A stretch of DNA of 64,000 bases from Lachnospiraceae bacterium (GCA_015056945.1 SVFH01000016.1:16175-80174); one strand, 5' to 3'. Counted from the first letter of the stretch, positions 50,219 through 59,149 are shown. The notes: generated by a model from the letters alone, not told the origin. A program made the numbers and translations.

Positions 50219-50722
50219 ATGGCAAACAGAGAAGAAACAATTATTTTTAATTCATTACCGGAGAATTTGACTGCGTTGCAGGCTTTACCTGAGGCATCGC
50301 TGGATTCTCCTTTTAAGACGACTGCATTGGTTGTTGCGGCTTTGTGTAATCTTGAAAAAGATGAGGCGGCAACCTTTGAAATGCTTGATTTCTTAAAAGG
50401 ACCCGACAGTGTATCCATGTTTGAAAAACAGTTTATCAAAGAGCGTCTTTCCGGAAAGTACTATAAGACTTTTTCTTATTTTGCCGGTGCGACACCTGAG
50501 AATGCATACGTACCGACAAAACCCTATACCATTGTTGTTACGGAAACACCGTATTCCTATCCGCAGGAGAATTATGCAACCATGTATGTGACCAGTTCCG
50601 GAGCAGATTCACCCAGAGGCATCAGGTTACGCAAGAAACCGTCTACAGGACAGTGGTTTTTGGTTGAAATTCAGTGTCTTTCGGATATCAGAGTACCGGT
50701 AGAAGCAGATCCCTGGGCATAA
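50219..50722 (+). CDS. DUF6935-like protein
   Basis: 167 aa. Starts MANREETIIFNSLPENLTAL; the later segments DEAATFEMLDFLKGPDSVSM, FIKERLSGKYYKTFSYFAGA and TPENAYVPTKPYTIVVTETP match a small family of unknown function often found beside zinc-ribbon membrane proteins. No membrane helix or signal peptide is present. The gene is 15 nt after the Nudix gene and 17 nt before the first zinc-ribbon gene, so it belongs to the same transcript. The function is unknown. Confidence 0.65.
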   Translation: MANREETIIFNSLPENLTALQALPEASLDSPFKTTALVVAALCNLEKDEAATFEMLDFLKGPDSVSMFEKQFIKERLSGKYYKTFSYFAGATPENAYVPTKPYTIVVTETPYSYPQENYATMYVTSSGADSPRGIRLRKKPSTGQWFLVEIQCLSDIRVPVEADPWA

Positions 50723-50738
50723 ATAAGGAGCGCTTACA

Positions 50739-51896
50739 ATGATATACAGATGTTCAAATTGTGATAGTGCATTGGAATTCGATCCTGTATCAGGTATGAT
50801 GCAGTGTCTGCGTTGCGGTTCGTTCTTTGAGACATCCGAACTGGAGGCAGAAGAACCGGAGGAGGCAGATTCCGAATATAATCCCGAGGTGGAAGAATTT
50901 GAAGATGCGTCGACCATGGAAGTTAAGATTTATACCTGTTCTGCCTGTGGAGCGGAATTAGCCGTAAATGATACAGAAGTTTCCACATGGTGTGCATATT
51001 GCGGACAACCTTCTGTTGTTTACAGCCGTGTATCGAAAGAAAAGAAGCCGAAATACATTATTCCGTTTCGGATTACGCGGGATGAGGTTTTACATACCAT
51101 AAGAAATAAGTTTCGTAAAGGAATTTTAACTCCGAAAGCAGTAAAAGAGTTCGAGGTGGAAAAATTACGCGGTATCTATATTCCGTATTATTTGTTTGAT
51201 GTGTATTACCACGACATCGAGGAAGTGTTTGGGGATAAAAAAATATTTAATGTCGAGGCGGAGTGTGAGTTTAAGAGGATATGTATTGATGCATCCAAAA
51301 GATTGGAGGATGAATCGACACAACGTTTGGAACCTTTTGAATTAGGGGATTTAAGATCGTTTGAACCGGCATATCTTTCCGGCTTTTATGCGGATCGGAA
51401 TGATTTGTCCGCAAGACAATTAACCGGTGCGGTAAAGAAACGTTGTAAGGAACTTTTTGATTCACAGCTGAAAGGTGTTGTTCATTCGCAGAATCCCTAT
51501 GTGAAAAAAAGTAATCCGGATATGGAAGTAAGAAATGCTGATTATACATTGTTTCCAATCTGGTTTATGACATTTCGTTATGCAAACAGACCTTATACAA
51601 TTCTTGTAAACGGTCAAACAGGCAAAATGGTCGGGGGTGTGCCAATTCATAAGGGAAAACTGTGGGCGATGTATTTGGGAATTGCTTTCGCTACGAGTAC
51701 TTTGCTTACATGTGGTTCTTTTTGGCTGTATTCCATGATAGGGGAAGGAATTGGTGCATTTGTGGCAGTGATTGTCCTGGCGCTCATTTTTCATTTGTTG
51801 GGACTTGGTTTTATCACAACCTATCGTAAGAACGTGAAATTGACCAAACTCAGTCAGACAGCGAAATTTGTGAGAGAAAGGCAGGATGAGGAATAA
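50739..51896 (+). CDS. zinc-ribbon membrane protein, copy 1
   Basis: 385 aa. Two CxxC zinc-ribbon modules lie at the N-terminus: CSNCDSALEFDPVSGMMQCL with RCGSFF, then CSACGAELAVNDTEVSTWCA with YCGQPSVV. A middle soluble region follows, then a C-terminal pair of membrane helices (about residues 310-365, MYLGIAFATSTLLTCGSFWL and GAFVAVIVLALIFHLLGLGF) and a basic tail. It is a paralogue of the gene at 52910; the first 30 or so codons are almost identical even at DNA level. A tiny membrane-protein gene overlaps its stop codon by one base. The role is unknown. Confidence 0.8.
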   Translation: MIYRCSNCDSALEFDPVSGMMQCLRCGSFFETSELEAEEPEEADSEYNPEVEEFEDASTMEVKIYTCSACGAELAVNDTEVSTWCAYCGQPSVVYSRVSKEKKPKYIIPFRITRDEVLHTIRNKFRKGILTPKAVKEFEVEKLRGIYIPYYLFDVYYHDIEEVFGDKKIFNVEAECEFKRICIDASKRLEDESTQRLEPFELGDLRSFEPAYLSGFYADRNDLSARQLTGAVKKRCKELFDSQLKGVVHSQNPYVKKSNPDMEVRNADYTLFPIWFMTFRYANRPYTILVNGQTGKMVGGVPIHKGKLWAMYLGIAFATSTLLTCGSFWLYSMIGEGIGAFVAVIVLALIFHLLGLGFITTYRKNVKLTKLSQTAKFVRERQDEE

Positions 51897-52072
51897 TGGA
51901 TAAGATATATTTTATACTCATTGCGGTTTGTATTTTTCTGGGAACGGGTATTGCATCACTTATAACCGGCATCATCCTTTTGAACAGCAACCGGTTCGGT
52001 GACAGCAAAGGAACGTATGATGATTTTTCAGAACATTCGTTACATGTGATTCAGGTGGAAAGGATTCTTTAG
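51896..52072 (+). CDS. 58-aa membrane protein, partner of zinc-ribbon copy 1
   Basis: Starts MDKIYFILIAVCIFLGTGIA, with one long hydrophobic span (residues 4-29) followed by the soluble motif RFGDSKGTYDDFSEHSLHVI. The ATG overlaps the preceding stop codon (TAATG), strong evidence of coupling. It is paralogous to the 60-aa protein at 54115, which carries GDSKGNYLDFSKHSLHVI. Function unknown. Confidence 0.78.
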   Translation: MDKIYFILIAVCIFLGTGIASLITGIILLNSNRFGDSKGTYDDFSEHSLHVIQVERIL

Positions 52073-52106
52073 TACCGCATTTTTATCTGGGTCGAAAGGA
52101 GAATAT

Positions 52107-52844
52107 ATGGCACGGCAAAACATTTACGATAATGAAATCTTTTTTGAAGGATACAAAAAAATACGGGAAAATGAAGCAAACGCAAATGATTTGTTTGAGA
52201 TTCCGACATTGTTTTCCATGTTGCCTGATTTAAAAGGGAAAAGTGTGTTGGATTTGGGTTGCGGATTCGGAGAGCATTGTACCCGATTTGTTGCAAGCGG
52301 TGCAGAAAAAGTAGTCGGTATCGATATTTCGGAGCGTATGCTTGAAGTGGCAAGGAAAGAGAACAGTGCTCCGGAAATTACATATCTGAATATGCCGATG
52401 GAAGATATTTCACAATTGTCGGAGCATTTTGATGTTGTGGTAAGTTCACTGGCATTGCATTATGTGGAGGATTTTGCGGATGTGATCAGAAATGTTTATG
52501 ATTTGCTTGAGAAAGGCGGCGTTTTCATTTTTTCACAGGAGCATCCGTTATGTACGTGTCATTCCGGGGGAGACAGATGGACCAGGGATGAGAACGGCAA
52601 TAAGTTACATGTGAATATTGCACATTACGGTGTAGAGGGCGAGCGTGAGCTCGTTTGGTTCGTTGATCATGTGAAGACATATCACAGAACGTTTTCAACT
52701 ATTATGAATACTCTGATTCAGGCAGGATTTACGATAGAAGAAGTGATAGAACCGTTGCCGACAGAGGAATTGTTGAAGCATTATCCGCAGTATGAGGATT
52801 TGTTCCATAAGCCGGATTTTATGCTGGTTCGAGTTTGCAAATAG
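52107..52844 (+). CDS. class I SAM-dependent methyltransferase
   Basis: 245 aa. SAM-binding motif I is KSVLDLGCGFGEHCTRFVAS with VVGIDISERMLEVAR as motif post-I, and HFDVVVSSLALHYVEDFAD follows. It belongs to the UbiE/Methyltransf_11-type group, whose substrates include small molecules and lipids; the substrate here is unknown. It lies between the two copies of the zinc-ribbon pair and has its own ribosome site (AAAGGAG). Confidence 0.88.
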   Translation: MARQNIYDNEIFFEGYKKIRENEANANDLFEIPTLFSMLPDLKGKSVLDLGCGFGEHCTRFVASGAEKVVGIDISERMLEVARKENSAPEITYLNMPMEDISQLSEHFDVVVSSLALHYVEDFADVIRNVYDLLEKGGVFIFSQEHPLCTCHSGGDRWTRDENGNKLHVNIAHYGVEGERELVWFVDHVKTYHRTFSTIMNTLIQAGFTIEEVIEPLPTEELLKHYPQYEDLFHKPDFMLVRVCK

Positions 52845-52909
52845 TGATTCCGCCAATTTAACAAAGAAGCGGTTGTGAAAGAGTAGCGAGATAAATAGGA
52901 GGGGGCGGA

Positions 52910-54118
52910 ATGATATACAGATGTCAGAATTGTGACAGTGCATTGGAATTTGATCCTGTATCAGGTATGATGCAGTGTCTGCGTTGCGGTTCGTTCTTTG
53001 ATGTTTCGGAGTATAACCATGAAACAGAAACGGACGCCGTAAAGGAAGCTTATAGTTTCGAAGCGGATTCTTGGGAAGAAGCAGAACCGGAAACCATGGA
53101 ATTAAAGATCTATACCTGTACTTCCTGCGGTGCCGAACTGGCGGTAAATGATACGGAAGTATCTACGTGGTGTTCTTATTGCGGACAGCCGACCGTTGTT
53201 TACAGTCGTGTGTCAGAAGAGCAGAAGCCGAAGTATATTTTACCCTTTAAGGTAACGCAGGAAGAGGCTATTCATGCAGTACGACAGAGTGCGCCGAAGA
53301 AATGGTTTCTTCCGGATTCGATTAAGAATTTTGAAGCAGATAAGATTCGCGGAATCTATGTGCCGTATTATCTGTTTGATGTTTATTATAATGATTATCA
53401 AAATATTAGTATAGATACATCAAATGGAAAAGGAGAAGCAACGACGCGCCCATACTCGTTGTTGGCTGAGTGTGATTTTGAACAGATTAGTTGTGATGCG
53501 TCCAAACATTTACCGGATGAATCCTCGCAGCGTCTTGAACCTTATAATTTCTACTATTTAAAAGAGTTTCATGCTGCATATCTTTCCGGGTTTTATGCAG
53601 ACCGATCTGATTTATCACCGGAACAGCTGCATGATGTTTTAATAGAGCGTTGTAAAGAAATATATAATGCAGAAGTGTTAAGGAGATATAAGCGGTCCAG
53701 TATTGTAGCGTGTGACCCACGGTATAAAATTAAAAAGGCAGAGTATGCTATGTTACCGGTATGGTTTATGACCTTCCGATATAACAACAAACCATATACG
53801 GTTATGGTAAATGGCCAGACCGGTAAAGTAGTCGGAAGTGTTCCCGTGTCAAAAGCGAAATTGACCGGATTGTATTGGGGAATTGTTTTTTTGATTTTTA
53901 TATTATTAATTTTGCCATTTGTGTTGCTTGGTCTAAATAATATGATTTATTCCGATAGTTGGTTACTTTTGTTTTTTGGCAATATAGTATTGGCCGCATG
54001 TGCATTGTTTCCCCATTTTATAGGGATTTATTATATTATCAAGTATACCCGGAATATGAAATTAACTCGAGCGGATGTTACTGCGAAGTATGTTAAAGAA
54101 AGGCGGGATAAAGTATGA
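52910..54118 (+). CDS. zinc-ribbon membrane protein, copy 2
   Basis: 402 aa. Same architecture as the 50739 gene: two N-terminal zinc ribbons (CQNCDSALEFDPVSGMMQCL with RCGSFF; CTSCGAELAVNDTEVSTWCS with YCGQPTVV), a middle region sharing KIRGIYVPYYLFDVYY and AYLSGFYADRSDLS, and two C-terminal membrane helices (YWGIVFLIFILLILPFVLLG and FFGNIVLAACALFPHFIG). The start region is nearly identical in DNA to copy 1 while the rest has diverged, which suggests local gene conversion or strong constraint. The 60-aa partner gene overlaps its 3' end by 4 nt. Confidence 0.8.
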   Translation: MIYRCQNCDSALEFDPVSGMMQCLRCGSFFDVSEYNHETETDAVKEAYSFEADSWEEAEPETMELKIYTCTSCGAELAVNDTEVSTWCSYCGQPTVVYSRVSEEQKPKYILPFKVTQEEAIHAVRQSAPKKWFLPDSIKNFEADKIRGIYVPYYLFDVYYNDYQNISIDTSNGKGEATTRPYSLLAECDFEQISCDASKHLPDESSQRLEPYNFYYLKEFHAAYLSGFYADRSDLSPEQLHDVLIERCKEIYNAEVLRRYKRSSIVACDPRYKIKKAEYAMLPVWFMTFRYNNKPYTVMVNGQTGKVVGSVPVSKAKLTGLYWGIVFLIFILLILPFVLLGLNNMIYSDSWLLLFFGNIVLAACALFPHFIGIYYIIKYTRNMKLTRADVTAKYVKERRDKV

Positions 54119-54297
54119 GTATATTTTTACTTATCGCCGGTTTGGGTCTGTTTATCTCTGTTTCAGTTGCTAATTTGGTTATCGGAAGGATTCTGTATGA
54201 TAAAAAACGTCTTGGAGACAGTAAGGGTAATTATTTAGATTTCTCAAAGCACTCTTTGCATGTCATCAGAAAAGAGAAGGGATTCAGAAAAATCTGA
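54115..54297 (+). CDS. 60-aa membrane protein, partner of zinc-ribbon copy 2
   Basis: Starts MSIFLLIAGLGLFISVSVAN, with one membrane helix and a soluble motif GDSKGNYLDFSKHSLHVI shared with the 51896 gene. ATGA overlap with the preceding stop indicates translational coupling. Function unknown; the conserved pairing suggests a complex with the zinc-ribbon protein. Confidence 0.78.
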   Translation: MSIFLLIAGLGLFISVSVANLVIGRILYDKKRLGDSKGNYLDFSKHSLHVIRKEKGFRKI

Positions 54298-54370
54298 AAT
54301 GAATTCTCCGTATAGAATGAGATTTTTTCGCCCGGTGGAAGAAGATATTTTTTGTTAAGGAGAAACGGCT

Positions 54371-54940
54371 ATGAGTTCATTGTTGAAATCAACATTAAAC
54401 ACAAGAGCATTGCCTGTTGGGGGAATGCGATATGTCCGAAGCGATGCACCACTTTCCTTGAGCGGGGAAGAGATAGAATGGCTGGTTGCAAACAATATTA
54501 CCACACTGGTGGATTTGCGCTCTGTGGAAGAAGTGGAGAGAAAACCTTGCCCGTTAAAAGAAAGAGCCGGTTTTACCTATTATCATTTTCCGGTTACGGG
54601 AGGCGGCGGGACGCCGAAGAACCGCGAGCATCTCTATCAGACGTATTGCGGCATGCTGGATGAAACAATGGATAGAATTCTTGAGACGATTCTTGGTGCA
54701 GACACCAATGTAATGTATTTTTGCACCGCAGGGAAAGACCGGACCGGTGTGGTTTCGGCACTGCTTCTGGAAAGACTGGGTGTTGAAGAAGGTGTTATCG
54801 TAGAGGATTACATGAAGTCCAAAGAGAATCTGATGGATATGCTGGTCGCTTATGTGCAGGCACATCCCGAAGTTGATCTTGATATTATTGTACCGAGAGA
54901 AGAAAATATTCTTAAGGTTTTGGAATTACAAGAGGTATAA
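54371..54940 (+). CDS. tyrosine/serine protein phosphatase (LipA/Y_phosphatase3 type)
   Basis: 189 aa. The catalytic P-loop is FCTAGKDRTGVVSALLL (CxxGKDRTG; the His that commonly precedes Cys is Phe here). The N-terminal NTRALPVGGMRYVRSDAPLS and LVDLRSVEEVERKPCPL are typical of the Y_phosphatase3 family (Pfam), which includes LipA-like phosphatases acting on phosphotyrosine or phosphoinositides. The ATG at 54371 follows AAGGAG. It is 2 nt from the next gene. Confidence 0.85.
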   Translation: MSSLLKSTLNTRALPVGGMRYVRSDAPLSLSGEEIEWLVANNITTLVDLRSVEEVERKPCPLKERAGFTYYHFPVTGGGGTPKNREHLYQTYCGMLDETMDRILETILGADTNVMYFCTAGKDRTGVVSALLLERLGVEEGVIVEDYMKSKENLMDMLVAYVQAHPEVDLDIIVPREENILKVLELQEV

Positions 54941-54942
54941 GC

Positions 54943-55461
54943 ATGATCGTATTAATTTCCGGTGCCTCTCATACAGGGAAGACTGCACTGGCACAAAGAT
55001 TAATGGAAAAATATCAATATCCGTATTTCTCAATCGATCATCTGAAAATGGGATTAATCCGAAGCGGCAATACGGATTTGACGCCAATGAGCGATGACGA
55101 AGCCTTAACGGCGTATTTGTGGCCCATTGTAAGAGAAATGATTAAGACGGCAATTGAAAATGCACAGAATCTGATTGTGGAAGGCTGTTATATTCCGTTT
55201 GACTGGCAGAATGATTTTGAAGAGCCGTATCTTTCACATATCCGTTATTTTTGTCTTGTCATGAGTGAGGGGTATATAAAGGCACATTTTGATGATATCA
55301 AACACTTTGCCAATGTGATAGAGAAGCGAATGGATGATTCGTATTGTACTTTGAAGAGCGTGCTGGAGGATAACAGATATATATTGGAAACAGCGCAAAA
55401 GCATAATGTGGAAGTGGTTCTGATTGATGAGAAATATGATATCGATATAGCGTTAGAATAA
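54943..55461 (+). CDS. P-loop kinase-like NTPase
   Basis: 172 aa. Walker A is LISGASHTGKTALAQRLMEK at the N-terminus, followed by YFSIDHLKMGLIRSG and NLIVEGCYIPFDW, the layout of small-molecule or zeta-toxin-like kinases (AAA_33/ZetaT group). The substrate is unknown. The start codon lies 2 nt after the phosphatase stop codon, so the two are probably expressed together, possibly a kinase/phosphatase pair, but that is speculation. Confidence 0.75.
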   Translation: MIVLISGASHTGKTALAQRLMEKYQYPYFSIDHLKMGLIRSGNTDLTPMSDDEALTAYLWPIVREMIKTAIENAQNLIVEGCYIPFDWQNDFEEPYLSHIRYFCLVMSEGYIKAHFDDIKHFANVIEKRMDDSYCTLKSVLEDNRYILETAQKHNVEVVLIDEKYDIDIALE

Positions 55462-55540
55462 CTTGCAAAGGTATGCATTATTATCTGATTACAAACAATA
55501 CGTCGTATGGTTCATTTTTTTATGAGTAAGGAGGGAAAAT

Positions 55541-56611
55541 ATGTCATCCGCATTCGGAAATAAGTTAAAAATACAGATTTTTGGGCAGTCCCATTCCAAA
55601 GGCTTGGGAGTGGTGATGGACGGGATTCCGGCCGGAATGAAGATAGATCTGGAGGAAGTGCAGAGATTCCTTGACCGCAGAGCAGGGGGCAAAAATGCGT
55701 ATTCCACAGCAAGAAAAGAAGCAGATACCCCGACTGTGTTAAGCGGACTTGTCGGAGACACCACCTGTGGTGCACCTCTTTGTGCCATTTTTGAAAATGC
55801 AAATACAAAGAGCGGAGATTACGATAAGTTAAAAGGAAACTTAAGACCTTCCCATGCTGATTATGCCGCATGGATGAAATATAACGGTTATCAGGACAGA
55901 AGCGGTGGCGGACAATTCTCGGGACGTCTGACCCTGCCGTTATGTTTTTCCGGAGCGGTATGTATTCAGCTTCTTAGACAGCAGGGGGTAGAAGTCAGTT
56001 CCCATATTCTCTCCATTGGTGAAATTCAGGACGAAGCGTTTGATTTGGTTGACATTAAGCAAAAGACTTATTTACCGGATGAATTCCCGGTTCTGAATGC
56101 TGCAGTAGGAGAAGAGATGGTTGCTTATATGACCGAAATTGCGAAAGAAGGAGATTCCGTAGGCGGAATTGTGGAATGTGCTTTTACAGGGATACCCGTA
56201 GGGGTTGGAGAGCCAATCTATGATAACGTGGAAAGCTGTATTGCCAGAGTAATGTTTGGTGTACCGGCGGTAAAAGGAATTGAATTCGGTATGGGCTTTG
56301 CCGGAGTAAAACAGCGCGGAAGTGAATGCAATGATGCTTTTTATCTTGAAGGCGATCAGATTAAGACAAAGACAAACAATTCAGGAGGAATCCAGGGAGG
56401 TATTACCAACGGTATGCCTGTTGTTTTCCGTGTTGCCTTAAAACCGACGCCGTCTATCTATAAAGAACAGGAAACTGTGAATTTCAAAGAAATGACAGAG
56501 AATAAATTTCATATTGAAGGTCGTCATGACCCCTGCATTGTGCCAAGAGCTTTGCCTTGTGTAGAGGCGGCTGCGGCTGTAGCATTATATGATTTGTTAT
56601 TGGAAAAATAG
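55541..56611 (+). CDS. aroC: chorismate synthase
   Basis: 356 aa, flavin-dependent final step of the shikimate pathway. Motifs are GQSHSKGLGVVMDGIPAGM, FLDRRAGGKNAYSTARKE, RPSHADYAAWMKYNGYQDRS followed by GGGQFSGRLTLP, and the C-terminal NNSGGIQGGITNGMPVVFRV and EGRHDPCIVPRALPCVEA. GGAGGG ribosome site. It ends at the palindrome cluster that precedes pheA. Confidence 0.96.
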   Translation: MSSAFGNKLKIQIFGQSHSKGLGVVMDGIPAGMKIDLEEVQRFLDRRAGGKNAYSTARKEADTPTVLSGLVGDTTCGAPLCAIFENANTKSGDYDKLKGNLRPSHADYAAWMKYNGYQDRSGGGQFSGRLTLPLCFSGAVCIQLLRQQGVEVSSHILSIGEIQDEAFDLVDIKQKTYLPDEFPVLNAAVGEEMVAYMTEIAKEGDSVGGIVECAFTGIPVGVGEPIYDNVESCIARVMFGVPAVKGIEFGMGFAGVKQRGSECNDAFYLEGDQIKTKTNNSGGIQGGITNGMPVVFRVALKPTPSIYKEQETVNFKEMTENKFHIEGRHDPCIVPRALPCVEAAAAVALYDLLLEK

Positions 56612-56716
56612 TTTGTTTACATAATTTCGGATATTATGTAAACAAATGAGAAAATAGAAGTATTATGTAAACTAAAATATAAAGAAAGATTTACATAATG
56701 TTTGCGTTATGTAAAC
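56612..56716. promoter_or_regulatory. palindrome cluster upstream of pheA (GTTTACATAAT motif)
   Basis: A perfect 14-bp stem TTTGTTTACATAAT / ATTATGTAAACAAA (56612-56625 and 56633-56646, 7-nt loop TTCGGAT), a single ATTATGTAAAC (56662-56672) and a second palindrome TTTACATAA / TTATGTAAA (56690-56698 and 56707-56715). So five copies of one motif in alternating orientation occupy the aroC-pheA gap. Likely a multi-site operator or strong mRNA structures; no T-run follows either palindrome. Confidence 0.7.
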
Positions 56717-56741
56717 TATACAGTACCCGGAGGATAGAAAA

Positions 56742-57878
56742 ATGGATTTAAATGACATCAGAGTGCAGATTGATGCATTAGACAACGAGATGGTTGCGTT
56801 AATGAAGAAACGTCTTGATTTAGCGATGGAAGTGGCGAAAGTCAAAAAAGAACAGAATTTACCCATTGTAAATACGGCAAGAGAGCGTGCTATCATTAAC
56901 AGACTTACCGAAGGCGAAGAGGACGAACTTGCAGGATATATTAAAATTCTTTATACAACAATGTTTGATTTATCCAGATCTCATCAAGCCGGATATATTT
57001 ATCAGAATTCCGTTATCGGTGACAGCATCAGAAAAGCATTGGAGGAAACCCCGAAGGTATTTCCAAAGAGCGCTACGGTTGCCTGCCAGGGAATTGAAGG
57101 TGCTAATTCCACGGCAGCCTGCGAGAAGATGTTTGAAAGACCATCTATCGTATATTTTAATACATTCGACGGTGTATTTTCCGCAGTGGAGAAGGGACTT
57201 TGCGAGTATGGTATTCTGCCAATCGAGAACAGTCTGCATGGTTCTGTGATTGCCAATTATGATTTGATGAATCAGCATCATTTCTATATTACGAACAGCG
57301 TAAAACTCAAAATAAACCACTGCCTTTTGGCTAAGCCCGGCACTAAAAAAGAAGAAATTAAAACAATCTATTCCCATGAGCAGGCATTGGGTCAGTGCAG
57401 TGAAATGTTAAAAGCGATGGATGTGAAGGTGATTCCTTGTGAAAATACAGCGGTTGCGGCTAAAATGGTCGCACAGAGTACCGAAAAAGGTGTTGCGGCT
57501 ATCTCATCTAAGCAGTGTGCCGGTCTTTATGGTCTTGCCGTGTTGGAAGAAAATACCCAGAATAATGAAAACAATTATACAAAGTTTATTTGTATTTCAA
57601 AGAAACTTGAGATTTATCCCGGCGCAAAAAAAATCAGCCTTATGATGACATTGCCTCATAAACCCGGCGCACTTTATGAAATGATTGCGAAGTTCTCCGC
57701 ACTTGGCATCAATTTGACAAAGTTAGAGAGCCGGCCGATTCCGAATAAAGATTTTGAGTTTATGTTTTATTTTGACTTAGATGTGTCGGTTTATGATGCT
57801 GCTGTTTATAATCTGTTTGCCCAGCTTGAGCACAGTGCGGAAGAATTTGAATTTATGGGGTGCTATACGGAAGTATGA
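56742..57878 (+). CDS. pheA: bifunctional chorismate mutase / prephenate dehydratase (P-protein)
   Basis: 378 aa. AroQ-type chorismate mutase at residues 1-85 (DIRVQIDALDNEMVALMKKR), prephenate dehydratase about 105-285 with VACQGIEGANSTAACEKMF, GILPIENSLHGSVIANYDLM and NNYTKFICI, where the conserved TRF motif reads TKF, and a C-terminal ACT domain with SLMMTLPHKPGALYEMIAKF and KLESRPIPNKDFEFMFYFDL that binds Phe for feedback control. It directs chorismate to phenylpyruvate. Strong GGAGGA site. It overlaps the next gene in ATGA. Confidence 0.95.
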   Translation: MDLNDIRVQIDALDNEMVALMKKRLDLAMEVAKVKKEQNLPIVNTARERAIINRLTEGEEDELAGYIKILYTTMFDLSRSHQAGYIYQNSVIGDSIRKALEETPKVFPKSATVACQGIEGANSTAACEKMFERPSIVYFNTFDGVFSAVEKGLCEYGILPIENSLHGSVIANYDLMNQHHFYITNSVKLKINHCLLAKPGTKKEEIKTIYSHEQALGQCSEMLKAMDVKVIPCENTAVAAKMVAQSTEKGVAAISSKQCAGLYGLAVLEENTQNNENNYTKFICISKKLEIYPGAKKISLMMTLPHKPGALYEMIAKFSALGINLTKLESRPIPNKDFEFMFYFDLDVSVYDAAVYNLFAQLEHSAEEFEFMGCYTEV

Positions 57879-59149
57879 GATACGGACTTTTAGGAGAAAC
57901 ATTAAAACATAGTTTTTCGCCGCAGATTCATGCGGCGTTTGGGATTCCCGATTACGAAATCGCGGAATTAAGTAAAGAGGAATTAGATATATTGTTACGT
58001 CAAAAAACGTTTCAGGGAGTGAATGTTACCATTCCGTATAAAGAAGCGGTGATTCCGTATTGTGTACAGGATGACGTGTCTAAAACCATCGGAAGTGTGA
58101 ATACAATTGTGAATCGTGACGGAACGCTGTATGCATATAATACGGATTGCCTTGGTTTCTTGTATATGACAAATGTAGCAGGTATTTCTTTTACAGGAAA
58201 GAAGGTTGCAATTCTTGGCAGCGGCGGTACGGCTAAAACAGCGGTATATGTTGCACGGGAAGAACAAGCTTCTGAGATTGTCGTGGTTTCAAGAAGCAGG
58301 AATCAAATCAGCGAGGTGTTCAAAGAAGTGGAAACCGCTGATTATTTCCATCCGGAATTATTTGCGGATGCACAGATTATTGTGAATACAACACCGTTAG
58401 GAATGTATCCGAATGTTGATACAAAGGCATTGGATCTTTCTTCTTTTGCCAAAGCCGAAGCAGTTGTAGATGTAGTATATAATCCGCTTCGAACGAAATT
58501 GACATTACAGGCACAAGCGTTAGGCCTGAAATGCACCAATGGGTTACCGATGCTGGTGGCACAGGCATATTTTGCCCAGCGCTATTTTAAGGGGGAAGAG
58601 CCGAAAGTAAAGGATGACGATGAGAATCTTCTGCAAACCGTGATTTCTGCTATTGAGAAGCAGGTGCGTAATGTTGTGTTAATCGGAATGCCGGGAAGCG
58701 GCAAATCAACCATCGGAAAGCTGTTGGCAGAGCGCTTAGGATGTGCCTTCGTAGATTCGGATGAGGCTTTTACAAGGAAAGAAGGCATTACGCCGGAAAA
58801 CTACATTCTGACCCATGGAGAGGCAGCATTCCGGGATGCGGAAAGCGCTGTGATAAAAGAATTGACCAAGGAAAAGAGTCAGGTGATTGCAACCGGAGGC
58901 GGCAGTGTTCTGAGAGAAGAGAATCGTCTTGCGATGCGGCAAAATGGAGTGATAGTCTATTTAGAAAGGGAATTATGTAAACTTGCAACAGACAATAGAC
59001 CACTCTCATCAGATATGGATAAATTAAATAAATTGTATGAAACAAGACATCCGATTTATGTAAACCTTGCAGATGTTTCTGTAGAGGTAAAAGAAGGAGA
59101 TGTGCAGGCAATGGCACAAGAAGTGCTTTTTCTTCTTGAAAGTCTGTAA
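57875..59149 (+). CDS. aroE-aroK: shikimate dehydrogenase - shikimate kinase fusion
   Basis: 424 aa from the ATG at 57875 (ATGA overlap with the pheA stop). Residues 1-255 are AroE: SFSPQIHAAFG, NVTIPYKEAVIPY with the catalytic Lys, NTDCLGFLYM and the NADP motif LGSGGTAKTAVYVA. Residues about 270-424 are AroK: Walker A LIGMPGSGKSTIGKLLAER, then FVDSDEAFTRKEG, FRDAESAVIKEL and ATGGGSVLREENRLAM, with DNRPL as lid region. The two enzymes catalyse consecutive steps and are usually separate proteins. Each domain appears complete. Confidence 0.95.
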   Translation: MRYGLLGETLKHSFSPQIHAAFGIPDYEIAELSKEELDILLRQKTFQGVNVTIPYKEAVIPYCVQDDVSKTIGSVNTIVNRDGTLYAYNTDCLGFLYMTNVAGISFTGKKVAILGSGGTAKTAVYVAREEQASEIVVVSRSRNQISEVFKEVETADYFHPELFADAQIIVNTTPLGMYPNVDTKALDLSSFAKAEAVVDVVYNPLRTKLTLQAQALGLKCTNGLPMLVAQAYFAQRYFKGEEPKVKDDDENLLQTVISAIEKQVRNVVLIGMPGSGKSTIGKLLAERLGCAFVDSDEAFTRKEGITPENYILTHGEAAFRDAESAVIKELTKEKSQVIATGGGSVLREENRLAMRQNGVIVYLERELCKLATDNRPLSSDMDKLNKLYETRHPIYVNLADVSVEVKEGDVQAMAQEVLFLLESL

